Source of the DNA: Clostridiales bacterium
GTDB taxonomy: Bacteria > Bacillota > Clostridia > Christensenellales > Aristaeellaceae
Direction of reading: 5' to 3'
Assembly (NCBI GenBank): GCA_004556985.1
Contig: SFFC01000015.1
Coordinates: 1 to 30,200 of the forward strand
Length of the DNA: 30,200 bases
The number at the start of each line of letters is the position of its first letter. The first letter of the stretch is position 1. Position numbers and translations under genes: made by a program. This document shows positions 6,823 through 12,890 of this stretch, in pieces. The notes beneath the pieces were generated by a model. It saw only the letters and a program-made list of their open reading frames with translations, searched no databases and was not told where the DNA came from.

Positions 6823-8976
6823 TTAGCCCCGGCGATTTGCATCCCGGCGCGGCGGACGCTGACCCGGCGCGCTGCGGCGCGGCATGTCCGTGTTGTCGTA
6901 TTCGATATCGTTGCGGATGAGGTTGATGCGGCCCTGAGAATCGATCTCCGCGACCTTGACCTCGAGCTCGTCGCCGATCTTGACGACATCCTCGCACTTC
7001 TCCACGCGGCCCTTGGCGAGCTTGGAAATGTGCACCATGCCATCCTTGCCCGGAAGCAGCTCGACAAAGACGCCGAAGTTCATCATGCGCACGACCTTGC
7101 CGGTGTAGACCTCGCCGACCTCGATGTCCTTGGCAATGCCCTCGATCAGGCGGCGGGCCTTGGCGGCCGCTTCCTCGTCGTTGGTCGCGATGAACACGCT
7201 GCCGTCGTCCTCGATGTCGATCTTGACGCCGGTCTCGTCGATGATCTTGTTGATCATCTTGCCGCGCGGTCCGATGACCTCGCTGATCTTCTCCGGGTTG
7301 ATCATGAAGCTGATGATCTTGGGCGCGTACGGAGAGAGGTGCTCGCGCGGCTGCGGCAGCACGTCGAGCATCTTGCCCAGGATGAACAGGCGGCCGTCCA
7401 GCGCCTGAGACAGCGCCTGGCGGAGGATCGCCTCGTCGATGCCCTTGATCTTGATATCCATCTGAATGGCCGTGATGCCGTTCATCGTGCCGGCGACCTT
7501 GAAGTCCATATCGCCGAGGAAGTCCTCCAGGCCCTGAATGTCGGTCAGTACGGCGACCTTGCCGCTCTGCGCGTCCTTGATCAGGCCCATCGCGACGCCG
7601 GCGACCGGCGCCTTGATCGGCACGCCCGCATCCATCAGCGCCAGCGTGGAGCCACAGACGGAAGCCTGGGACGTGGAGCCGTTGGAGGAGAGCACCTCGC
7701 TGACCACGCGGATCGCATACGGGAACTCGTCAACCGGCGGAATCACCGGCTCGAGCGCGCGCTTGGCCAGCGCGCCATGGCCGATCTCGCGGCGGCCCGG
7801 GCTCTTGAGGCGGCCCGCCTCGCCGGTGGAATACGGCGGCATGTTGTAGTTGTGCATGTAGCGCTCGCTGGTCTCGGTACCCAGGCCCTCGATCACCTGC
7901 ACCTCGCTCATCGGCGCAAGGGTCGCGATGGACATGACCTGCGTCTCGCCGCGGGTGAAGACGCCGCAGCCGTGGACGCGCGGCAGCACGCCAGTTTCGC
8001 ACCAGATCGGGCGGATCTGGGTCAGGCTGCGGCCGTCAGGACGAACGCCCTGCTCCAGGATCTTCTTGCGCATGATCTCCTTGTTGAGGTAATAGAGCGC
8101 GTCATCCACCTCGCTGAAGCGGCCCTCGAAGCGCTCAGCGTACTTCTCGTGCGCCTCGGCGGTGACGACCTTCTCCCTCGCGCTGCGCTCATGGCGGTCG
8201 GTCGTCTCAAAGACCCACTCGCAGCGGCCGTAGAAGTCCTCGCGAACGGCAGCCTTGACATCCTCGCCCGTCTCGACGACCGGATAGTCGCGCTTTTCCT
8301 TGCCGATCTCGGAGACGATCTGCTTCTGGAACGCGACAAGCTTCTTGATCTCCTCGTGGCCGGTCAGGATCGCGCGAAGCATGTCCGCCTCGCTAATCTC
8401 CTTGGCGCCGGCCTCGACCATCAGCACGGCCTCATCGGTGCCTGCCACGGTCAGGCTCAGCTTCGACACAGCGCGCTGCTCGAGGTTCGGGTTGATGACA
8501 ACCTCGCCATCGACCAGACCGACGGAGACGCCGCCGATCGGGCCCGCCCAAGGGATGTCGCTGACGGCGATCGCCGCAGAAGCGCCGATCATCGCAGGGA
8601 TGTCCGGCGGCACGTCCTGTTCGACGGAAAGCACGGTCGCCACAACCTGCACATCGTTGCGCATGCCCTTGTTGAACAGCGGGCGAAGCGGGCGATCGAT
8701 GAGGCGGGAGGTCAGCGTTGCCTTCTCGGAAGGACGGCCCTCACGCTTGATGAATCCGCCGGGGATCTTGCCCACGGAATACATTTTCTCTTCGAAATCG
8801 ACGCTCAGCGGGAAGAAATCCTGTCCTTCACGCGGGGTCTCGGAGGCCGTCACGTTGACCATGACCACCGTATCGCCAAGACGGACGATCACGGAGCCGT
8901 TCGCCTGCCCGCAGTACTTGCCAAACTCCAGCACCAGCTTGCGGCCAGCCAGCTCTGTGCTATACACCTTTTCCAT
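6823..8976 (-). CDS. pnp: Polyribonucleotide nucleotidyltransferase (PNPase)
   Basis: PNPase degrades RNA 3' to 5' by phosphorolysis and is a main RNA turnover enzyme. The 717-residue protein has two RNase PH-like domains joined by a helical segment. A KH domain follows with the GPRG loop near residue 569 (ISEVIGPRGKMINKI), then an S1 domain from about residue 617 (VYTGKVVRMMNFGVFVELL), and a short Arg/Pro-rich tail. Length is typical. The ATG at 8976 has AAGGAGAT upstream; the earlier in-frame start at 9018 lacks such a site. It follows rpsO, the widely conserved order, but a terminator-like hairpin separates the two. Confidence 0.98.
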   Translation of the reverse strand: MEKVYSTELAGRKLVLEFGKYCGQANGSVIVRLGDTVVMVNVTASETPREGQDFFPLSVDFEEKMYSVGKIPGGFIKREGRPSEKATLTSRLIDRPLRPLFNKGMRNDVQVVATVLSVEQDVPPDIPAMIGASAAIAVSDIPWAGPIGGVSVGLVDGEVVINPNLEQRAVSKLSLTVAGTDEAVLMVEAGAKEISEADMLRAILTGHEEIKKLVAFQKQIVSEIGKEKRDYPVVETGEDVKAAVREDFYGRCEWVFETTDRHERSAREKVVTAEAHEKYAERFEGRFSEVDDALYYLNKEIMRKKILEQGVRPDGRSLTQIRPIWCETGVLPRVHGCGVFTRGETQVMSIATLAPMSEVQVIEGLGTETSERYMHNYNMPPYSTGEAGRLKSPGRREIGHGALAKRALEPVIPPVDEFPYAIRVVSEVLSSNGSTSQASVCGSTLALMDAGVPIKAPVAGVAMGLIKDAQSGKVAVLTDIQGLEDFLGDMDFKVAGTMNGITAIQMDIKIKGIDEAILRQALSQALDGRLFILGKMLDVLPQPREHLSPYAPKIISFMINPEKISEVIGPRGKMINKIIDETGVKIDIEDDGSVFIATNDEEAAAKARRLIEGIAKDIEVGEVYTGKVVRMMNFGVFVELLPGKDGMVHISKLAKGRVEKCEDVVKIGDELEVKVAEIDSQGRINLIRNDIEYDNTDMPRRSAPGQRPPRRDANRRG

Positions 8977-9018
8977 CGGGGTATCTCCTTTCAAAATCCT
9001 GCCTGCAACACACATCAC

Positions 9019-9043
9019 TCAGGCCCGAACCCTCGAAGCCTGA
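9019..9043 (-). promoter_or_regulatory. Hairpin in the pnp 5' region
   Basis: TCAGGC and GCCTGA (9019-9024 and 9038-9043) form a 6-bp stem with a 13-nt loop immediately downstream of the rpsO terminator on the minus strand. pnp leaders in other bacteria carry hairpins processed by RNase III, but this one is short and its role is only a guess. I see no good promoter between it and pnp. Confidence 0.3.
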
Positions 9044-9085
9044 AAAAAACCGCCGTCTGGGCGACCATGCCTCCCAAACGACGGT
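9043..9085 (-). terminator. Rho-independent terminator between rpsO and pnp
   Basis: On the minus strand a 13-bp stem (9085-9073 with 9061-9049, two G-U pairs) and an 11-nt loop are followed by a T-run covering 9049-9043. It lies 48 nt after the rpsO stop. Since no pnp promoter is evident, it may be a leaky terminator that lowers pnp relative to rpsO. Confidence 0.85.
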
Positions 9086-9133
9086 CATCTGGGACAAAGC
9101 CCTCTTGAACAAAGCCTTGAAGAGGCGCGTCAA

Positions 9134-9397
9134 TTACTTGCGCAGACCCAGCTTCGCCACAAGCGCGCGATAACGCTCGATGTCAACCCGCTTGAGGTAC
9201 TCGAGCATATTGCGGCGCTGACCAACCATCAGCAGCAGACCACGATGGGAATGATGATCCTTCGCGTGATCCTTGAGGTGGGCGTTGAGGTGATTGATGC
9301 GGGCAGTCAGCAGCGCAACCTGCACCTCGGGGGAACCGGTGTCGCCCTCATGACGGGCATACTCTTTGATGATAGCTTCCTTCGTCGCCTTATCCAT
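9134..9397 (-). CDS. rpsO: 30S ribosomal protein S15
   Basis: S15 binds the central domain of 16S rRNA early in 30S assembly. The 87-residue protein is full length (family about 88-89) with the conserved segments GDTGSPEVQVALLTARI (18-34), HLKDHAKDHHSHRGL and MVGQRRNMLEYLK. The ATG at 9397 has GGAGG 8 nt upstream. That Shine-Dalgarno can pair with upstream leader sequence (9449-9455), as expected if S15 controls its own translation. It has its own promoter. Confidence 0.98.
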   Translation of the reverse strand: MDKATKEAIIKEYARHEGDTGSPEVQVALLTARINHLNAHLKDHAKDHHSHRGLLLMVGQRRNMLEYLKRVDIERYRALVAKLGLRK

Positions 9398-9405
9398 GAT
9401 AAAGA

Positions 9406-9455
9406 CCTCCAAATTTTTTTTGCCAATTGCCGCGGGCATAGATGAACGTTTGGAG
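9406..9455 (-). promoter_or_regulatory. Structured rpsO leader pairing the ribosome-binding site (possible S15 autoregulatory element)
   Basis: On the minus strand CTCCAAA (9455-9449) is fully complementary to TTTGGAG (9413-9407), and the second arm overlaps the GGAGG ribosome-binding site (9410-9406). Inside, TGCC (9438-9435) can pair with GGCA (9424-9421). S15 is known to repress its own mRNA through differing leader structures in several bacterial groups; that this is such an element is inference. Confidence 0.5.
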
Positions 9456-9492
9456 ACGCGATCAACTGCGCGCGCGGTTCAGACCAGAAGAT

Positions 9493-9521
9493 ATTGTAAC
9501 ACGGAAGCCCCGCTTTGTAAA
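9493..9521 (-). promoter_or_regulatory. Promoter of rpsO
   Basis: On the minus strand -35 TTTACA (9521-9516) and -10 TACAAT (9498-9493) are 17 bp apart. Start of transcription is expected near 9486, giving a leader of about 90 nt. The -35 and spacer lie in an imperfect inverted repeat (9499-9507 with 9527-9535). Confidence 0.8.
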
Positions 9522-9572
9522 CAGAACTTCCGCGTCTTTTTTGAGTTTTTTCGAAGTTTTTGCCGATTTTTC

Positions 9573-10505
9573 TCAGATCTGCGCGCCCCGTTCAAAGTAA
9601 TCGCGCACCTGCTCGCGGTTCCTCATGACCTCCTCGCGCAGCGCCTGGAGGGACTCAAATTTCCGCTCCCCGCGCAGGCGCAGACAGAGGCACAGCCGCA
9701 TGTGACAGCCGTAGAAATCGCCCTCCTGCGCGTCGAGCAGGTTGGCCTCGATGGTCGGCGCGCCGTCCGGCACAGTCGGATGCGTGCCGATGTTCACGGC
9801 AGCCTTGTACCATCTGCCCCGCACACAGGCCATCGCCGCGTAGACGCCGCTGGGCGGTATGGCCTTGCCCACGGGAAACGCGAGGTTGGCCGTCGGGAAA
9901 TCGAGCTTTCTGCCCAGCTGCTTGCCGTGCTGAACGACGCCGCTGAGCGAATACGGCCGGCCCAGCAGGCGGGCAGCCAGCTCCATGTCGCCTGCCGCAA
10001 TCGCTGCGCGCGTGCGCGTGGAGGAAACCGGCTCCCCGTCAAGCTGCACCTCGTCGACGACCCGGGTCTCAAATCCGAAGGTTTTGCCCAGACGGATCAT
10101 GTCCTGCGCCTTGCCAGCGCCCTTGCAGCCAAAGGAATAATTGAAGCCGATCACGACGAACCTCGGATGCAGCGCCTCGCAGAACGAGCGCACGAACGCC
10201 TCCGGCGGCAAGGCGGCATACGCCCTGTCAAACGGACGCAGGACAGCCACGTCGATGCCCATGCGGGCGATGGCCTGGATCTTTTCCGAGCGCGTATAGA
10301 GCTGCGGCGGCACGCTTTCCGGCGCAAAGGTCGCCATCGGATGGCTGGAAAACGTATAGACCACACTCGTCAACCCATGCAGCGCCGCCAGCTCATTGGC
10401 CGTGCGCATGAGCTTCGCATGCCCTTCATGGACACCGTCAAACATGCCAAAGGCGACGACGGTCTGCCCGCCGCGCCATTGCGTCTCATGTGTCAAGAGT
10501 TTCAT
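9573..10505 (-). CDS. ribF: Bifunctional riboflavin kinase / FMN adenylyltransferase
   Basis: RibF converts riboflavin to FMN and FMN to FAD. The 310-residue protein has an N-terminal nucleotidyltransferase domain with FGMFDGVHEGH (residues 19-29, the GxFDGxHxGH nucleotide site) and VSSTRTRAAI near 165. The C-terminal riboflavin kinase domain has GRKLDFPTANL near 204 and the metal/ATP region that follows. Length is typical. The start at 10505 has AGGA only 3 nt upstream, a short spacing, with GGGGATTGGA further up; no better in-frame start is seen. It lies 108 nt behind truB, with no clear promoter or terminator between them. Confidence 0.97.
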   Translation of the reverse strand: MKLLTHETQWRGGQTVVAFGMFDGVHEGHAKLMRTANELAALHGLTSVVYTFSSHPMATFAPESVPPQLYTRSEKIQAIARMGIDVAVLRPFDRAYAALPPEAFVRSFCEALHPRFVVIGFNYSFGCKGAGKAQDMIRLGKTFGFETRVVDEVQLDGEPVSSTRTRAAIAAGDMELAARLLGRPYSLSGVVQHGKQLGRKLDFPTANLAFPVGKAIPPSGVYAAMACVRGRWYKAAVNIGTHPTVPDGAPTIEANLLDAQEGDFYGCHMRLCLCLRLRGERKFESLQALREEVMRNREQVRDYFERGAQI

Positions 10506-10613
10506 GATTCCTGTCCAATCCCCATTCAGGAAAGAATTCTATGGATTCGGTCAATCCGTTTTGCATGGTTTCAGGCGCTGGGATTCGCCAAGGCTTGCCA
10601 GTGATGCCGCCCG

Positions 10614-11489
10614 TCATTCGAGGAGCATGGCGTCAAAGCGCAGCCCATCCCCGCGAATCCGCCCGATTCCGGCAAAACGACCGTTCAGATAAACCCGCGC
10701 GCTCTCTCCCTGTGCGGCCTCGCCGCTGAACTGGCGGCGGCGCAGCTCGTTGCCGTTGCGCACAAAGCGCTCTGCCTCAGGCGCAACCGTCAGCGCGGGA
10801 AGATGGGCAAGCGGCCTGTCTATCGGCGTGAGCAGCGCAGAGAGATCCTCCGCCGCGTCGATCTCCTCGATCGTGTGCGCCTCGTCGAGCGTAAACGAGC
10901 CCGTCTGCGTCCGCAGGAGCATGCCCATGCAGGCATAACAACCGGCAGCTTCGCCGATGTCATGGCAAAGCGTCCGGATATAGGTGCCTCGACCACAGCG
11001 CACGCGGATCAAAAAGCGCCCCTCTCGCTCATGCAGCACGTCGATGGCATAGACCTGCGTCGGGCGCGGCTGCACATCGAGCGCAATCCCCTGGCGGGCG
11101 AGATCGCAGAGCTTCTGCCCGTCCCGCTTGAGTGCGGAAAACATCGGCGGAATCTGACCGATTTCACCGATAAACCGCGGCAGCACACGCTCAAGCGTCT
11201 CCCGCGTCAGCGCCTCTCCGCTTCCGGCGGTGACTTGGCCGTGCACATCCTGGGTGTCGGTCGAATAGCCCGGGACGAGCTCGGCCACATAGGTCTTCTC
11301 CTTGTCGACCATGTAGTCAAACAGCCTGGCCGCCTTGCCGATCATCAGGGGCAGCACGCCGCTCGCCTCCGGATCGAGTGTACCGGCGTGGCCAACCTTC
11401 TCCTTGCCCCCTAGCTTGCGCCGCACGCGCACGACGACGTCGCTCGATGTCATGCCCGGCGGCTTGAGCACGCAAAGAAACCCGTTCAT
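10614..11489 (-). CDS. truB: tRNA pseudouridine(55) synthase
   Basis: TruB makes pseudouridine 55 in the T-loop of tRNAs. The 291-residue protein begins GFLCVLKPPGMTSSDVV and has the catalytic motif GHAGTLDPEASGVLPL with Asp39, followed by KTYVAEL and the C-terminal segment GRGTYIRTLCHDIG near residue 165. Its first codon overlaps the stop of the upstream DHH gene by 4 nt (ATGA), showing translational coupling. Position between rbfA and ribF is the standard one. Confidence 0.97.
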   Translation of the reverse strand: MNGFLCVLKPPGMTSSDVVVRVRRKLGGKEKVGHAGTLDPEASGVLPLMIGKAARLFDYMVDKEKTYVAELVPGYSTDTQDVHGQVTAGSGEALTRETLERVLPRFIGEIGQIPPMFSALKRDGQKLCDLARQGIALDVQPRPTQVYAIDVLHEREGRFLIRVRCGRGTYIRTLCHDIGEAAGCYACMGMLLRTQTGSFTLDEAHTIEEIDAAEDLSALLTPIDRPLAHLPALTVAPEAERFVRNGNELRRRQFSGEAAQGESARVYLNGRFAGIGRIRGDGLRFDAMLLE

Positions 11490-12481
11490 CCGCGCCTCTC
11501 CGCCTCTTCCTGCGCCAGACGATTGAGCTTCTCGCCCATTGCGTCAAGCACTCGCCTGGTCGCGCCCTCGAGCGTATCCTGAATCGTGCAGCCCGCCGCC
11601 TGCGCATGGCCGCCGCCGCCGAACAGTACAGCGATATCGTTGACGGTATCGGGCTCCACGGCGCGCAGCGACATCTTGATGCCGTCCTCGCGCTCCGAAG
11701 CCAGGACCGCCATGCGCACGCCCTCCACCTCGAGCGCCTTGTTGACCAGGCCGTCCGCCTGGCCGACCGTGCAGCCCGTCTCCTCGAAATCGCTGCGCGT
11801 GAGCGCAATCACGCCGACCTGCCCGCCCAGCTCGAAGCGCAGCTTCTGATAGGCGATGCGCGTGAGGTTGACGCGGCAGATAGGCTGCGTCCTGTAGACG
11901 CGGCGCGTGATATAGGAGATGTCGACGCCCAGCGCGAGCAGCTTTGCCGCCGCCGCGAGCGTCGCGGGCGACGTCGAGGGATACTGGAAATGCCCCGTGT
12001 CCGTGGACATGCCCAGCATCAGGCAGGTGCCCATCTCCCGGGTCATCGGCACACCCAGCGCCTCGATAACCTCAAAGGCCAGCAGACAGCAGGCCGATTC
12101 GCCCCCGCGGATAAAGTTGACGTCGCCATAGGCCGGATTCGTCGCATGATGGTCGATGACCATGCGCACCGGAGCGCTGTCAAAGACCGCAAGCGCCTCG
12201 CCCATCATGGAGCGGTCGCTCACGTCGACCGCGATGGCCGTGTCATACGGGCCCGCGGCCTGCTCCGGGCGCAGAAAGGCATCGCAGCCCTCAAGGAAGT
12301 CCATGCTTGCCGGGGGCTCCCCATCGCAGACCACATCCACGGCCTTGCCCAGCGACAAAAAAGCAAGGCGAAGCGCCAGCGTCGCCCCCACCGTATCCCC
12401 ATCCGGGGATACATGGGCGATGAGCGCCAACCGTTTCGCCTTGCGCGCCGTGCAAAGCCAATCCTCATGCACGCTCGTCAT
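11486..12481 (-). CDS. nrnA: DHH/DHHA1 phosphoesterase, NrnA-like (oligoribonuclease / pAp phosphatase)
   Basis: Proteins of this family degrade very short RNA (nanoRNA) and linear dinucleotides, and some dephosphorylate 3'-phosphoadenosine 5'-phosphate. The 331-residue protein has the DHH domain with ALIAHVSPDGDTVGA (residues 20-34), IAVDVSD near 103 and the signature MVIDHHATN near 127, then MSTDTGHFQYPST near 170. The C-terminal DHHA1 domain contains GGGGHAQAAGC. It overlaps rbfA by 17 nt and truB by 4 nt. In Clostridia a gene of this kind commonly sits between rbfA and truB. The precise substrate cannot be read from the sequence. Confidence 0.93.
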   Translation of the reverse strand: MTSVHEDWLCTARKAKRLALIAHVSPDGDTVGATLALRLAFLSLGKAVDVVCDGEPPASMDFLEGCDAFLRPEQAAGPYDTAIAVDVSDRSMMGEALAVFDSAPVRMVIDHHATNPAYGDVNFIRGGESACCLLAFEVIEALGVPMTREMGTCLMLGMSTDTGHFQYPSTSPATLAAAAKLLALGVDISYITRRVYRTQPICRVNLTRIAYQKLRFELGGQVGVIALTRSDFEETGCTVGQADGLVNKALEVEGVRMAVLASEREDGIKMSLRAVEPDTVNDIAVLFGGGGHAQAAGCTIQDTLEGATRRVLDAMGEKLNRLAQEEAERRG

Positions 12482-12860
12482 CGGATTGACTCCCTTCCGT
12501 TCTTCTGACCTCGTTGATCAGGCTTGCGATATGCACGCCGTACTCAATCGTCGTATCCAGCTCAAAGAGGAGCTCCGGCGTATAGCGAAGCTGCACGCGG
12601 CGGCCCAGATTGTGGCGGATGAAGCCCGCTGCGCTCTTGAGCGCCTTCATCATCGGCGCGCGCTTCTCCTCTTCATAGATGCTGATATACACCTTCGCAT
12701 AGCGAAGGTCGCGCGTCACATCCACATGCGTGACGGAGAACATGCAGTCCGTGCGGGGGTCGGATACATCCTCCCGGATGATCCGTTCCGCCTCCCGCAT
12801 GATCTCCGACGCGATGCGGTCTGTGCGCTCAAATTGCTGTGATGCCAAGCTTCGCTCCAT
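12465..12860 (-). CDS. rbfA: Ribosome-binding factor A
   Basis: RbfA acts in late 30S maturation around the 5' end of 16S rRNA. The 131-residue protein shows the family pattern RIASEIMREAERIIRE, VSDPRTDCMFSVTHVDVTRDLRYAKVYIS, and LGRRVQLRYTPELLFELDTTIEYG. The start is uncertain. The ATG at 12860 touches AAGGA with no spacing but has GAGGGG 8 nt upstream, inside a small hairpin (12866-12880). A TTG at 12848 has GGAG at a normal distance and would remove four residues. Its 3' end overlaps the DHH gene by 17 nt. Confidence 0.95.
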   Translation of the reverse strand: MERSLASQQFERTDRIASEIMREAERIIREDVSDPRTDCMFSVTHVDVTRDLRYAKVYISIYEEEKRAPMMKALKSAAGFIRHNLGRRVQLRYTPELLFELDTTIEYGVHIASLINEVRRTEGSQSDDERA

Positions 12861-12865
12861 TCCTT

Positions 12866-12880
12866 CCGCCCCTCGGGCGG
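12866..12880 (-). promoter_or_regulatory. Small GC hairpin at the infB-rbfA junction
   Basis: CCGCCC (12866-12871) and GGGCGG (12875-12880) form a 6-bp stem with a 3-nt loop in the 30-nt gap between infB and rbfA. It covers the GAGGGG that could serve as the rbfA ribosome-binding site and has no T-tract, so it may tune rbfA translation rather than stop transcription. Confidence 0.35.
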
Positions 12881-12890
12881 AACAGCCGAA

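Noticed and set aside
9499..9542. Plus-strand hairpin followed by CTTTTTTG, looking like a terminator
   Set aside because: There is no plus-strand gene before it. On the minus strand the same DNA holds the rpsO -35 and spacer, which explains its sequence better.
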